Positions 9,103 through 19,516 are shown, counted from the stretch's first letter. The stretch is DNA of 64,000 nucleotides from CAWCKS01 sp963763485 (GCA_963763485.1 CAVXOW010000010.1:41585-105584); one strand, 5' to 3'. Notes: a model not told the origin generated them from the letters alone. Program-made: numbers and translations.

Positions 9103-9996
9103 ATGGCTACGGTCGTCCAGGAGACTTCGCTGCGGCCTGCAACCGGCTTCATATCGTGGGGCCCGGTCGTCGGCGGCGCTCTTAGTGCGGCTGCGTTGAG
9201 CTCGGTGCTATTGGGGTTCGGTGTAGCGGTCGGCCTCTCCGTGGCATCGGCGTCGCCGACTTGGCGAGACACCTCAGCGGCACTGGCGCTGCTATCGGGC
9301 CTTTATCTCTTGTTGCAGGCGCTCGCGGCGTTCGGCCTCGGCGGTTATCTTGCGGGTCGCGCCCGCCAGGGCATTGCGGTTCCAGCCGACACGGTCGAGC
9401 GCAGCGACGGTGCTCACGGGCTTCTTGCCTGGGCGCTTGCGGTGCTGATCGGCCTCACGTTGACCGCAGCGGTTGCCGGTCTCGCCAACACCGGAAGCCG
9501 GTCGCAGCCCACGAGCCAGAACTCGACATCAGCCGCCGAGCCGGTGTTGAGTTACGAACTGGATCGCCTGTTTCGTGCACCACGACGCCCACCCAATGTT
9601 GACCTGACGAACGAGCGCGCCGAGGCTGGACGCATCCTGTTGACCTCTGCCGGCCATAGCGGCGTTGCGCCGGAGGATCGCGCCTACCTGATCCAGCAGG
9701 TCGCCACCGTCGCTGGTCTAACTCCGGCAGACGCCGAACGGCGCGTCGACGATGTCATCGGAAAATCGCACGATGCGATCCGCAAAACGCGGCAGACGTC
9801 GGTGATCCTGGCGTTCTCCGCTGCCGCGGCCCTGCTGCTCGGCGCAGTCGCATCCTGGTCGGCTGCGGTCGCGGGCGGACGCCATCGCGACGGCGAGCCG
9901 CTGCCCCGGTGGATGACCCATGGCGACTACCTGACCAGGCGGCGCAATGTGGCAACAGCGTCGGCGCCACGCTCGCCTCGCCCGCTGCCGGAATAG
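9103..9996 (+). CDS. membrane protein of unknown function, 297 aa
   Basis: The start at ATG 9103 was chosen over the upstream in-frame ATG because it follows the small-peptide stop directly. The protein has three or more hydrophobic segments: about residues 15-45 (Gly/Ala/Ser-rich), 55-80, and 95-120. A soluble middle (about 130-230) contains an SHDAIRKTRQ stretch that looks helical, and a last membrane segment follows near 240-265 before a basic tail. The architecture resembles Rhizobiales envelope proteins annotated as hypothetical. It is convergent with the RND pump gene, with only 5 bp between stops. No catalytic motif is recognisable. Confidence 0.75.
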   Translation: MATVVQETSLRPATGFISWGPVVGGALSAAALSSVLLGFGVAVGLSVASASPTWRDTSAALALLSGLYLLLQALAAFGLGGYLAGRARQGIAVPADTVERSDGAHGLLAWALAVLIGLTLTAAVAGLANTGSRSQPTSQNSTSAAEPVLSYELDRLFRAPRRPPNVDLTNERAEAGRILLTSAGHSGVAPEDRAYLIQQVATVAGLTPADAERRVDDVIGKSHDAIRKTRQTSVILAFSAAAALLLGAVASWSAAVAGGRHRDGEPLPRWMTHGDYLTRRRNVATASAPRSPRPLPE

Positions 9997-10001
9997 CAGC
10001 C

Positions 10002-13000
10002 CTAGGCGGAGCGCGGCGATGGGGCCATCAGCTCTCTCTCTCGCTCCGCCTGCCGGGCGTGGTCGGTCGCGAACATCACGTAGACCGCCGGCACCACGAA
10101 CAGCGTGAACAGCGTGCCGATCGAAAGCCCGCTGGCGATCACGAGCCCCATGTTGAAACGCGAGACCGCGCCGGCGCCGCTCGCCGTGATCAGCGGGATC
10201 ACGCCCAACACCATCGCCGCCGTCGTCATCAGGATCGGGCGCAGACGGATGCCGGCGGCGCGCTCGACCGCCTCACGCTTGGATACCCCGGTGCGCTGCA
10301 GCTCGTTGGCGAACTCCACGATCAGGATACCGTGCTTGCTGATCAGCCCCATCAGCGTCACCAGGCCGACATCGGTATAGATGTTCAGCGAGGCGCCGCC
10401 GATGCCGAGCGCTGACGAAGATCAGCGCGCCGGCGATCGACATCGGCACCGAGATCAGAATGATGCAGGGATCGCGGAAACTTTCGAACAGCGCGCGCCA
10501 GCGACAGGAAAATGATGACGAGCGCAAAGCCGAAGGTCACGATGAAGCCCGACTGAATTCCTGGACGTATTGCCGCGACAGGCCGCCATAATCGATCGTG
10601 TAACCCTTGCGGCAGGGTCTGCGCTGCAAGATCCTTCAGATAGCCCAGCGCATCGGCCTGCGCCACGCCGGGCACCGCCACGCCCTGGATCGTCGCGCTG
10701 TTCAGCTGCTGAAAATGGTTCGAGCAATTCCGGCACCGTCTTGGTCGTGATCTTCGCGATCGTCGACAGCGGCACCGGTACGCCCGTTGACGTTGGCGAC
10801 GTAGTAATTGAGCAACTGGTCGGTGTTGAGCCGATAACGCTGCTGCCACCTGCGGAATGACCTTGTAGGAGCGCTGATCCAGGCTGAAGTAATTCACATA
10901 ACCGCCGCCCAGCATCGAGGCCATGCGCGCTGCCGACATCGCTCATCTTCAAGCCAAGCTGCGCAGCCTTGTCGCGATCGATATCGACTGTCGCTTGCGG
11001 ATTGTCGATCTTCAGATCGCTATCGAGGAAGATGAACATTGCCGCTCTTGACGGCCGCTTTGCAGGAACTGCTGTGCGACGTCGTTCAGGCGATCGAACG
11101 GATCGGTCGTGGTGATCACGAACTGCACCGGCAGGCCCTGGCTGCCGGGCAGCGGCGGCAACTGGAACGCCGCAACGCGCGCGCCGGCGACCTTGTTCAA
11201 CTCCTGCTGCACGAGCGGCTGCAACTGATTGCTGGTCCGCGGCGCGCTCGTCCCACGGCTTCAGCACCATGCCGGCCATCGACGACACCCGGCGAGTCGA
11301 TCTGGAAAACGTGATCGGTCTCGGGAAATTGCCGCGAAGATCTCGTAGACCTGCTCGCGCGTAGATCACCTTCTGCTGCAGCGTCGCGTTAGGCGCGCAA
11401 CGTGGCCGACGGCGATGACGAAGCCCTGGTCCTCCTGCGGCGCCAACTCGCTCTTGGCGCCGGCATACAGGAAATAGATGCTGCACCAGCACCAACAGCG
11501 CGAACACGCCGGTGACCGGCAGATAATTCAGGCTGCTGTGCAGCCGCCGCTCATAGCCGCTGCGCAACGCCTCGAAGCGGCGGTCGATGAAGCTCGATCA
11601 GACGCGTCCTGCCAGCCGCCGGTCGTGCTCGTGAGGCTTCAACAGGCGCGAGCACATCATCGGCGACAGCGTCAGCGCGACGATACGCCGAAATCGTCAC
11701 GGCGCCGACCAGCGTGAAGGCGAATTCGGTGAACAGCGCGCCGGTCAGGCCGCCCTGGAAACGCGATCGGGACATAGACCGCGATCAGCACCACCGTCAT
11801 GGCGATGATCGGCCGGCCGAGCTCGCGCGCGCGCCTGCGATCGCCGCCTCGATCGGCGTCTTGCCCTCCTCGAGATGCCGGTTGACGTTCTCGACCACGA
11901 TGATCGCGTCGTCGACAACGAGGCCGATCGCCAGCACCAGCGCGAGCAGGGTCAGCAGATTGATCGAAAAGCCGAAGCGCCAGCATCAAGCGTGAAAGTG
12001 CCGACCAGCGACAGCGGGATCGCAACGATCGGGATCAGGACCGAGCGCAGCGAGCCGAGAAACGCGAACACGACGAGCGTTGACGATCAGCAGTGCCTCG
12101 ACCAGCGTCCGCACCACCTCGCGGATCGACGCTGTTCACGAACTCCGTCGAGTCGTAGACGATCGTGCCCGTGCAGACCCGTCCGGCAGCTGGGCCTGGA
12201 TATCCGGAAAGACCTTGTGCACGCCGGCCATCACGTCGAGCAGATTGGCGGCGGGCGCGACCTGGATGCCGATAAACACCGCCGGCTTGCCGTCGAACGC
12301 GACCTGGGTGTCGTAATCGTCGGCGCCGAGCGTGACGTTGGCGACGTCCTTCAGCCGCACGATCGCGCCGTCGGCTTGCTTGACGACAAGGTTCTCGAAT
12401 TCCTCCAGCGAATGCAGGTCTGGTCGACGCGGTCAGATTGACCTGCACCATCTGGCCCTTGGTGTTGCCGAGCGCCGGAAATGTAGTCGTTGCTGTGCCA
12501 GCGCGCTGACTGACATCCGGCCGCGGTCAAGCCATAGGCCGCCAGCTTGTCCGGATCGAGCCAGGCGCGCAGCGCAAAATTCTGCGCGCCGAGGATTTCG
12601 GCGGTCTGCACGCCGGGCGACCGCCTGCAGCTTCGGCTGCACCACGCGGACGAGATAATCGGTGATCTGGTTGGGCGGCAGCACGTCGCTGACGAAGCCG
12701 ATGATACATCGCATCGACGGTCTGGCCGACTCTGCACTGTCAGCACCGGCTGCTGCGTTCCGGCGGCAACTGGTTCAACACCGAGCTGATCTTGGTGTTG
12801 ATCTCCGTCAGCGCCTTGTCGGAGTCGTAATTGAGCCGAAGATTGACGGTGATGGTGCTGACGCTGCTGTTGCTCTGTGACGAGGTCATGTAGTCGATGC
12901 CGTTGGCCTGGGCGATCGCATTCTCCAGCGGCGTGGTGATGAAGCCGGCGATGACATCCGGGTCGGCGCCGTAATAGGTCGTCGTCACCGTGACCACCGC

Positions 13001-13127
13001 GTTTTCGCGTGCGCGGGTATTGCAGGATGGGCAGCGAGCCGATGGCGCGCAGGCCGAGCACCAGGATCATCAGGCTGACGACGGTGGCCAGCACCGGCCG
13101 CCGGATGAAGATGTCGGTGAAGTTCAT
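10002..13127 (-). pseudogene. RND multidrug efflux permease (AcrB/MexB-type), reading frame broken by dozens of indels
   Basis: Collinear pieces of one inner-membrane proton-driven RND permease lie in shifting frames. They start at ATG 13127 (MNFTDIFIRRPVLATVV) and end with an intact last 119 residues (LMGLISKHGILIVEFANELQ... at 10002-10361). Recognisable landmarks in order are LPILQYP, NNDYI-type porter segments, DVANVTLG, VVDDAIIVVENVNRHLEEG, VTISA...LSPMMCS and FESFRDPC. Walking the first 1.5 kb needs about 20 single-base corrections, yet the amino acids between them are well conserved. The gene would be about 1,040 aa when repaired. Its ATG overlaps the adaptor stop (ATGA). As written it is non-functional; sequence error is more likely than decay. 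Confidence 0.85.
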
Positions 13128-13912
13128 CGCTGCGCGCTCTCGCTACTGATCGAGCCGGCTGCGGATTGGCGCTCGAACGGCGGCTGCACCGCGTTGTTGA
13201 TCGACGACAGGCGACGCCGTTACTGCAGCTTGATCTGTCCGGCGGTTACGACGGTGTCGCCCGTCCTTGACGCCCGTCGAGCACCGCGACCTGATCGCCC
13301 CGCGTCTGCGCCGGTCGTGACGAAGGTCTGCGCGCGACGAGCTGCGCCTTGGCCGTTATCGCTCTTGCCTTGGTCCTCGACCACATAGACGATGTTGCCG
13401 TAGGAATTATAGGTAATCGCAGTCTTGCGGCAGCGTCACGTAATGCTGCGGTGTGCCGACGATCGATATCGACGGTCGGCAAACATGCCGGGCAGCAGCT
13501 TGCTGATCGGGATTGTTCAGCGTGGCGCGCACCTGAACGTTGCGGGTCGCGGCATCGACCATCGGGATTGATGGCGGAAATCTCGCCGTCGAAAGCTCGC
13601 ATCCGGATAGGTGTCGATCTTGGCCGTGACCTGCTGCCCGACTTTGATCTGCGCCGAGCGACTTGCTGCGGCAGGAAGAAATCGACATAGATCGGATCGA
13701 GCTGCTGCAGCGTCGACGCATGCGGTGTGCCGGCGGCGATGTATTGGCCGAGATCGACCTGGCGGATGCCGAGCCGGCCGGCGAACGGCGCCTTGATGAA
13801 TTTGTAATCGACCAGCGCCTGCTGCTGGGCGACCTGAGCCTGGTTGTTCTTGAGGTTCGCGATGTCGGTATCGACCTGTCTGCTGGCTGACGGCATCGGT
13901 TCCAATCCGATC
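13124..13912 (-). pseudogene. RND efflux periplasmic adaptor (membrane fusion protein), 5'-truncated and frameshifted
   Basis: The fragment begins inside the alpha-hairpin (AVSQQ...VDTDIANLKNNQAQV). It continues through the lipoyl half-motif (YKFIKAPFAGRLGIRQVDLG) and beta-barrel (DPIYVDFFLPQQ), and ends as ...TVVTAGQIKLQ plus a short tail whose TGA overlaps the permease ATG. The signal peptide, first lipoyl half and first hairpin arm (about 110 residues) are missing. Coding sequence stops abruptly near 13,912, where an unrelated acetyltransferase begins on the other strand. At least six frame breaks are present. It would be the MexA/AcrA-like partner of the pump. The truncation is either a rearrangement or a false join. 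Confidence 0.8.
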
Positions 13913-13914
13913 CC

Positions 13915-14397
13915 GTGAGCTACAGCTTTCGACCTGCCGAACCTTCGGATCTGCCGAGGTTGCGCCGATGGCTGCGCATGCCCGAGGTCGTGCGCTGGTG
14001 GGGCGCCCCTGAGGAACAGGCGGCATTGCTCGAGGGTGACCTGAACGAGCCGCTGATGGCGATGCGGATTGTCTCGTTCGACGGCTCACCGTTCGCCTAT
14101 GCACAGGACTACGACGTCGACTCCTGGCCGCAGGTCCAGTTCTCTCATCTGCCGGCCGGAACGCGCGCGATCGATGCGTTCATCGGGGAGCCCGACATGA
14201 TCCGCCGCGGCCACGGCTCGGCTTTTCTGCGGCGACTGGCCGAGCGACTGATCAGCGAGGGCGCACCGGTCGTGGCGATCGATCCTGATGTCGCCAACCT
14301 GCGCGCGCGCCGTGCCTATGCAAAGGCCGGTTTTGTCGAAGATCGGTCGGCCGACACACGTGGTGACGCTGTGAGCGTTATGTTGTTTCGCCAGTGA
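13915..14397 (+). CDS. GNAT acetyltransferase, AAC(6')-Ib-like fold, 160 aa
   Basis: The sequence aligns by eye along its length with aminoglycoside 6'-N-acetyltransferase-type GNATs. Shared features are VVRWWG near residue 30, FAYAQDYDVD near 65, GTRAIDAFIG near 90, the acetyl-CoA loop RRGHGSAFLRRL near 105, and VAIDPDVANLRARRAYAKAGF near 125-145. The start is GTG at 13915, with no visible ribosome site, because the sequence immediately upstream belongs to the truncated efflux adaptor on the other strand. The true upstream region may therefore be missing. Rhizobial relatives are mostly of unknown substrate, so resistance is possible but not shown. Confidence 0.78.
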   Translation: MSYSFRPAEPSDLPRLRRWLRMPEVVRWWGAPEEQAALLEGDLNEPLMAMRIVSFDGSPFAYAQDYDVDSWPQVQFSHLPAGTRAIDAFIGEPDMIRRGHGSAFLRRLAERLISEGAPVVAIDPDVANLRARRAYAKAGFVEDRSADTRGDAVSVMLFRQ

Positions 14398-14606
14398 TCC
14401 AAAACGAGACTGTACAGCAGCGAGCTAACGAGCAATACGCGTGTTCTGATGGCAGGTCTCATCTGCAGTTGTCCGTTAATGCTCCACAACGCATTGCCTT
14501 AAGCAGTCATACACGATGACCAAGAAGGTGCACGCTGTTGCGGAACGCCGCCACGCGTGCGGTGTTGGGCGCTGAGGTGGCGCTTGGGCAGTTCGGGGAG
14601 ATCGCG

Positions 14607-14810
14607 ATGAGTTGCTTTTCGCTGGCAAAACTCGACAACGAATACGTCGTCCAGGCTGAGGGCCAGAGCATTCTGCGGCTCAGCAGCCGACGCCAGGCTG
14701 CCAAGTTGATCTCGGCGCTCAATGAGCGCGAGGATCGCGAGGCGATCGACGACGAATTTCACCAGCGATGCCGGAATCCCCAACCGCCGCCCCAGCGCGG
14801 TCCCCAATAG
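14607..14810 (+). CDS. small conserved-looking protein of unknown function, 67 aa
   Basis: ATG 14607 follows a GGGGAG ribosome site (14595-14600) at ideal spacing. The protein begins MSCFSLAKLDNEYVVQAEGQ and continues with a charged, helical-looking segment (SRRQAAKLISALNERED). Its last 17 codons overlap, on the opposite strand, the end of the SH3-domain gene, and the C-terminal Pro/Gln-rich residues may simply be a by-product of that overlap. No family is recognised. The strong ribosome site is the main support. Confidence 0.5.
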   Translation: MSCFSLAKLDNEYVVQAEGQSILRLSSRRQAAKLISALNEREDREAIDDEFHQRCRNPQPPPQRGPQ

Positions 14811-15190
14811 CCGCGGTAGTAGGGACGGTAGCCATAGTAGCCATAGTACGGATAGGGCGGTCCGACATAGACCGGACCGGGGTCGTAGACGACTGGAGCG
14901 TCCTCCGCGTAGACCTGCGGAACCGGGCGGCGCACGACGCGGCGCGGCGCCTGCGTAGGCTGCGGTACATCGAGGTTTCGCTGGATCGTGTAACCCTGTT
15001 GGCCGTTGAAAGTGACCTGGCACCAGCCGTTGGTGCAGGTCGCGACCTCGACTGGCGTGCCCTTCGGGATCAGCGCGAGAATCTTGCCCGAGGTCGCTGG
15101 CGTGTCCCGCAAATTGACCTCGGCCGTAATGGTGGTCGGCTTTGCACTGGCGGCCGCGACCGACGCAACCAGTGCCGCCGCTGCAATCAC
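14759..15190 (-). CDS. secreted bacterial SH3 (YraI/YgiM-type) domain protein
   Basis: A signal peptide (VIAAAALVASVAAASA) precedes a bacterial SH3b domain: TAEVNLRDTPATSGKILALI, then GTPVEVATCTNGWCQVTFNG and GYTIQRNLD. A Tyr/Pro/Gly-rich tail (YPYYGYYGYRPYYRGYWG) follows. Such proteins bind cell-wall or periplasmic partners. The start is uncertain: GTG at 15188-15190 is used here, but the open frame continues to 15349. A good AAGGAGA ribosome site lies about 27 bp upstream of the GTG with no start codon at the right distance, so a small indel near the N-terminus is possible. Confidence 0.72.
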   Translation of the reverse strand: MIAAAALVASVAAASAKPTTITAEVNLRDTPATSGKILALIPKGTPVEVATCTNGWCQVTFNGQQGYTIQRNLDVPQPTQAPRRVVRRPVPQVYAEDAPVVYDPGPVYVGPPYPYYGYYGYRPYYRGYWGPRWGGGWGFRHRW

Positions 15191-15503
15191 GCCTGTTCGA
15201 GCTGGAGTTGATCTTGGTCTCCTTATCGCCAAGGCCCGTAACTTGGCCAATCTTGGCACGATTGGCGCACCAGGAAAATTCCACCATCGATTACATCTTG
15301 GCAAGAATTGTCGCGACAACGTGCGCAGTTGGCCTCTGACGAGCCACAATTCCGCCGGGTGCCGCGACGAACCCTTGGTCGGTCGGCGAAGCCTTGATCG
15401 GCCGACAATGTGGCTCGGAATGTTGCGGCGAACCGATCCCGTCGCGGCGCGTTAACTGCGCAGATGCGGGATTGCCCGTCGGGTGATTGTGATCGGAGTG
15501 GCG

Positions 15504-15836
15504 ATGCGGCTCTTTCGACGACCAGCGCTCGTTGCAACGCTCGTTTTGTTCGGCGCCTCAACCGCCATTGCGCACGCCGAATCCGTGCCCTTCGCTTGCG
15601 AGATGCAGCCGGACCATCAAAGCGTCCGCATTGTGCTGTCCAACCCGGTGCGGCAAGAGCGCTCATGCATCGCAAGCTGCCAGTTCCAGACCCCGCACTA
15701 TGGCGGTGAGGTCCAGGTGATTTGTGCTCATCCCGTCGCAGCCGACGCCAGGGACATCGAGATGTGCACCAGGGATTCCGGCGGCCAGGAACTGATCAAG
15801 CAGACCTTTGGCTCTGCGGATTGCTATAACTACTGA
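15504..15836 (+). CDS. secreted six-cysteine protein of unknown function, 110 aa
   Basis: ATG 15504 (MRLFRRPALVATLVLFG) gives a clean Sec signal peptide cleaved after AHA. The mature part is about 85 residues and carries six cysteines (FACE, SCIASC, VICA, EMCT, DCYNY), consistent with up to three disulfides. A CGGAG ribosome site sits at 15494-15498. It is convergent with the porin gene, with 17 bp between them. I do not recognise the family. Confidence 0.7.
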   Translation: MRLFRRPALVATLVLFGASTAIAHAESVPFACEMQPDHQSVRIVLSNPVRQERSCIASCQFQTPHYGGEVQVICAHPVAADARDIEMCTRDSGGQELIKQTFGSADCYNY

Positions 15837-15853
15837 CCACCTCCGCCGCTGCC

Positions 15854-17299
15854 TCACCATCGCGCCATCACCTGCAGCCGGTAATAGTCGAAGTCGCGGC
15901 CGCCGGCATCGCGAATGTACTGGCCTGCATAGACATGCGCATAGAGCGCGTGCAACTGCAGAAAGCGATTGACGTCCCAGGTGAAGTCGAGCTGCCCGAT
16001 CTGCGCGACGTCATGCGACGTCGAGGCCTTGGCGGTGATCAGCGTGCCGATCGGTCCATAGACGGAATCGGCTGTCGTCACCTTGCGCACGAAATTCCAG
16101 TTGGCGTCGAGCACAAGACCCGGCGCGATGAACAGTTGCGCATAGGGCTGCAGGTTCTCGACATTCGAGACCGAGATCAACGACATTTCGGAAATCACGC
16201 TGGCCGCGGGATAGGCGCCGGTGAAATTGTGGAAGACATTGCTCTTCAGGTTGTCGTCGCCGGACGCGTAGTGCGCGCGAATGCCGAGCTTCGGCGTCGC
16301 CTTGGCACCGGCGAGATCAAGCGGCGCGAAGCGATAGCCCAGATCGGTGAATGCACCCAGCGCCGAAATCCTCGCCGTGCCGAACGTGCCCCACTGATAT
16401 GTCGCTTCGGCAATTCCCTCGAAACCGGACATTTGCGTTGCGAGCCGTGCGCCGCCGCTCCAGCGATCCTCGGCCGCCGTACCTCGTGCGTAAGTGATGC
16501 TGTCCTGGTGCCGTCCATAGACATAGGTATCAATGGTCAGGGGCAGGCCGAGCGGTCGGCGCACGACCGCGTACCCGCCGCGAAAGAACTCTGCGTTGAA
16601 GGTGTCGTCGTCGAAGGCGCCGGGCAGGATGTTGACCGGGCGCGCCGCGAATGCGCGCGCCGTCAGGGCGGGATCGTTGTATTCGGCAAGTGCGCCATCG
16701 AACGAGCGGCGAATGTTGGTGGGATCGCGTACCGCAAGCCAGCGCGAGGCGCCGAGGTAAAACTCCTGCCGGCCGCCGCGCAGTGTCGCCGTCCCCTGCC
16801 CGACCGGCAACACGATGTCCGCGAACGCCTGCCTTATGTCAGGCGCGCTCTGGTCGAACGCTCGCCGCACCGGCCGGCCACTCTCGAGTGACCCATCGAA
16901 TTGCACGAAGGTACGAAACACCTGCCCGATGTGCAGGTCGAAATGCTGGAAGATGCGCTCCTGATTTGACGCCCAGCGGAATCCGCTGCGCCCGATGCCG
17001 AACAGGTAGGGACTGTAGGCATCGAGCCGGTAGCGCCCCTCGCCGCCGAGCGAGAGCCACGCGCCGGGCAGACCGGGAAGCGGAATATATTTCAGCTGCT
17101 CCCAGCCCTGCCGCGGCCGATTGGCCAGATAGCTGTAATTTTCCTGCCAGCGATAGAGCGAGAACGCCCGCGTACCGCTGGCGTCGCCGCTTTCTTCCTG
17201 TGCCTGTGCGACCGGCACGCCCGCGGCAAAGACCAGGAGCGCCGCGAGCAACGCGCGCACCCGGCACAGGCTATTTCGCACCGAACCGGATCGTATCAA
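15854..17299 (-). CDS. outer-membrane porin of the alginate-export (AlgE-like) family, 481 aa
   Basis: A signal peptide (RALLAALLVFAAGVPVAQAQ) is followed by a barrel-like sequence of alternating short hydrophobic strands ending in QVMARW with an aromatic last residue. Landmarks of the alginate_export domain are WLSLGGEGRYRLDAY, FDLHIGQVFRTFVQFDGSLE, LRGGRQEFYLGASRW, and KLGIRAHYASGDDN. The start chosen is the TTG at 17297-17299, because AGGGG lies seven bases upstream; the frame stays open to 17341. It is the last gene after the PQQ dehydrogenase, 69 bp downstream, same strand. It probably lets the alcohol substrate or acid product cross the outer membrane; alginate itself is not implied. 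Confidence 0.82.
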   Translation of the reverse strand: MIRSGSVRNSLCRVRALLAALLVFAAGVPVAQAQEESGDASGTRAFSLYRWQENYSYLANRPRQGWEQLKYIPLPGLPGAWLSLGGEGRYRLDAYSPYLFGIGRSGFRWASNQERIFQHFDLHIGQVFRTFVQFDGSLESGRPVRRAFDQSAPDIRQAFADIVLPVGQGTATLRGGRQEFYLGASRWLAVRDPTNIRRSFDGALAEYNDPALTARAFAARPVNILPGAFDDDTFNAEFFRGGYAVVRRPLGLPLTIDTYVYGRHQDSITYARGTAAEDRWSGGARLATQMSGFEGIAEATYQWGTFGTARISALGAFTDLGYRFAPLDLAGAKATPKLGIRAHYASGDDNLKSNVFHNFTGAYPAASVISEMSLISVSNVENLQPYAQLFIAPGLVLDANWNFVRKVTTADSVYGPIGTLITAKASTSHDVAQIGQLDFTWDVNRFLQLHALYAHVYAGQYIRDAGGRDFDYYRLQVMARW

Positions 17300-17368
17300 C
17301 AAATGTCCCCTGCACCTCAACGTCACCCGATCAACAAACACCGGGCGACGCCCCCGTTCAACTCTACA

Positions 17369-19516
17369 CTACTTCTTCGGCGCTGCGCGAATTGCGTCTG
17401 CCGTGCCCGCAATGAATGCCTTGATCTTTACGACGTCGGCGCTCGTCAGCTTGCCCGTGAAGTCGGGCATACCTCGATCGGTGAATGGACCTTTGAACAC
17501 GATCGAATCCAGGTTCCTGATTGACTCAGGCGCGGCGTAACCCAGGTTGACGACGTTGCCGGGCTTGCCGCCGGGCACGCCGTGGCACGCCACGCAGTAG
17601 CTGACATACAGCAAGGTGCCCGGCCCAACGTCGTCCTTGTTGTACTCAACCCCGGAGACGAGGCCAGCGAGCTGCAGCTGCGCGAACTGCGGCAGCAGCG
17701 CCTTGCCGCCGGCCGCGAAGGTGAAGACCATGCCCGGTCCGACCGTGTCGCTGATGCGGTTTGAGACCCCGAACGCGCCGCCCCAGCCGACCGCAATCGA
17801 CACATATTGCACGCCGTCGACGAGGTACGTCGCCGGTCCCGCGACGATGCCGGTGCCGGTCGGCGACTCCCAAAGCTTCTCGCCGGTCTTGGCGTTATAG
17901 GCCACGAACCGGCCGTCCGACGCACCCTGAAACACCAGGTTGCCTGCGGTCGTCAGCGTGCCACCATTCCAGGGCGCGACCATATCCTGGTGCCAGGCTT
18001 CCGCCTGCTTTTGTGGATCCCACGCGATCAGCTTGCCATAGGGCTTGCTGGTCGGCGGCGCGGCGTTGATGTGCATCGCGGTGTTCCAGCCGATGCCGCT
18101 CGAGAACTGGCCGGGCTTGTTGGCGTTAAATGTCCAGGTCTTGTCCTCCATCAGCGTCAGCGGAATGTTCTGGGCGGGGATATAGACGAGACCGGTCTGC
18201 GGATTGAACGACATCGGATGCCAGTTGTGCGCGCCGAACGGTCCCGGCACCGCATCGAATGGCTTGTCCGGATTGCGCGCCTCCGCAATTTCCATCGGCC
18301 GGCCGTTGGCGTCGTAGCCGGTCGCCCAGTTCACATCGACGAAATTCTTTGCCGAGATGAACTTGCCGTTGGTGCGGTCGATCAGGAAGAAGAAACCGTT
18401 CTTTGGTGCGTGCATCACCACCTTGCGTGGTGCGCCATCGATCGTGAGATCGGCCAGGATCAGGGGCTGCGTCGACGTGTAGTCCAAGTTGTCACCGGGC
18501 GTCTCCTGATAGTGCCAGACGAATTTTCCGGTGTCCGCGTTCAGCGCGACGATCGACGCGAGATAAAGGTTGTCACCGCCGGACGGACTGCGCTGCCGGC
18601 GATTCCACGGCGAGCCGTTGCCGGTGCCGATGTAGACGAGGTTGAGATCGGGATCGTACACCATGCTGTCCCACGGTGTACCGCCCCCGCCGGCGATCCA
18701 GTATTTGCCCGCCGGATCCCAGGTCTTGGCCGCGGCTTCCATGAACTCGTCTTCGTAGGGCTTTGCCGGATCACCCGGCACGACGAACCAGCGCCACGCC
18801 AGTTGACCGCTCTCCGCGTCGTACGCCGAGACGTATCCGCGCACGCCGTATTCGGCACCGCCATTACCGATCAACACCTTGCCCTTCACGATCCGCGGCG
18901 CGCCCGTGATGGTGTAGGAATGGGCGTGATCGATGACCGTATCGGCTTCCCAGGCCTTCTGCCCGGTCACCGCATCGATCGCGACCAGGCGGCCGTCATA
19001 GGCGCCGACATAGACCTTGCCCTTGTAGACGGCGACGCCGCGATTGACGACGTCGCAACAGCCTTTGTACCCGATCTCGCGGTTGACGCCGGGATCATAG
19101 ACCCACAAACGCTTCCCAGTGCGCGTGTCGATCGCATGCACCACGCTCCACGAGGCCGTCACGTACATAATGCCGTCGACCACGAGCGGCGTTGCTTCGA
19201 CGCCCCGGATCGATTCAAGATCGTACGCCCACATCAACCCAAGATTCTTGACCGTGTCGGTGTTGATCTGGTCGAGCCTGCTGAATTGCGTTTCGGCATA
19301 GTCGAGACCGTAATTGAGCCAGTCTTTGGTAGTCGCGGCATTAGCCTTGATCGCCGCGTCATCGACGGCCATGGTCACCGCCTTGATATGAGCAGGCGAT
19401 CCCTTGGCGTCCTGCGCCGAAGCGGCATGCGGACCGGCCAAGGCGAGCAGGCCGGCGGTCAGCGCGGTGAGGAAAAGACGGCGAGCGAAAGCGACCCGAG
19501 CGGCGACGTTTGTCAT
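17369..19516 (-). CDS. PQQ-dependent quinohaemoprotein alcohol dehydrogenase, 715 aa
   Basis: The ATG at 19514-19516 has a GGGAGG ribosome site and a Sec signal peptide (ALTAGLLALAGPHAASAQ). The eight-bladed PQQ propeller contains the adjacent-cysteine motif GYKGCCDVVNRG and tryptophan-docking repeats such as ALNADTGKFVWHY. The catalytic region is TPGDNLDYTSTQ. Two residues after the catalytic Asp there is Thr, not the extra Asp of lanthanide enzymes (XoxF/PedH), so a calcium enzyme is expected. The C-terminal cytochrome c domain has YCVACHG and a later Met (RGMPDF), making it a type II one-haem alcohol dehydrogenase. It lies downstream of the Mo aldehyde oxidoreductase. It oxidises alcohols in the periplasm and passes electrons to its haem. 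Confidence 0.92.
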   Translation of the reverse strand: MTNVAARVAFARRLFLTALTAGLLALAGPHAASAQDAKGSPAHIKAVTMAVDDAAIKANAATTKDWLNYGLDYAETQFSRLDQINTDTVKNLGLMWAYDLESIRGVEATPLVVDGIMYVTASWSVVHAIDTRTGKRLWVYDPGVNREIGYKGCCDVVNRGVAVYKGKVYVGAYDGRLVAIDAVTGQKAWEADTVIDHAHSYTITGAPRIVKGKVLIGNGGAEYGVRGYVSAYDAESGQLAWRWFVVPGDPAKPYEDEFMEAAAKTWDPAGKYWIAGGGGTPWDSMVYDPDLNLVYIGTGNGSPWNRRQRSPSGGDNLYLASIVALNADTGKFVWHYQETPGDNLDYTSTQPLILADLTIDGAPRKVVMHAPKNGFFFLIDRTNGKFISAKNFVDVNWATGYDANGRPMEIAEARNPDKPFDAVPGPFGAHNWHPMSFNPQTGLVYIPAQNIPLTLMEDKTWTFNANKPGQFSSGIGWNTAMHINAAPPTSKPYGKLIAWDPQKQAEAWHQDMVAPWNGGTLTTAGNLVFQGASDGRFVAYNAKTGEKLWESPTGTGIVAGPATYLVDGVQYVSIAVGWGGAFGVSNRISDTVGPGMVFTFAAGGKALLPQFAQLQLAGLVSGVEYNKDDVGPGTLLYVSYCVACHGVPGGKPGNVVNLGYAAPESIRNLDSIVFKGPFTDRGMPDFTGKLTSADVVKIKAFIAGTADAIRAAPKK

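Noticed and set aside
10002..13127. Programmed frameshifting as an explanation for the broken RND gene
   Set aside because: There are dozens of sites without slippery sequence or common structure, and the same single-base errors hit unrelated genes.
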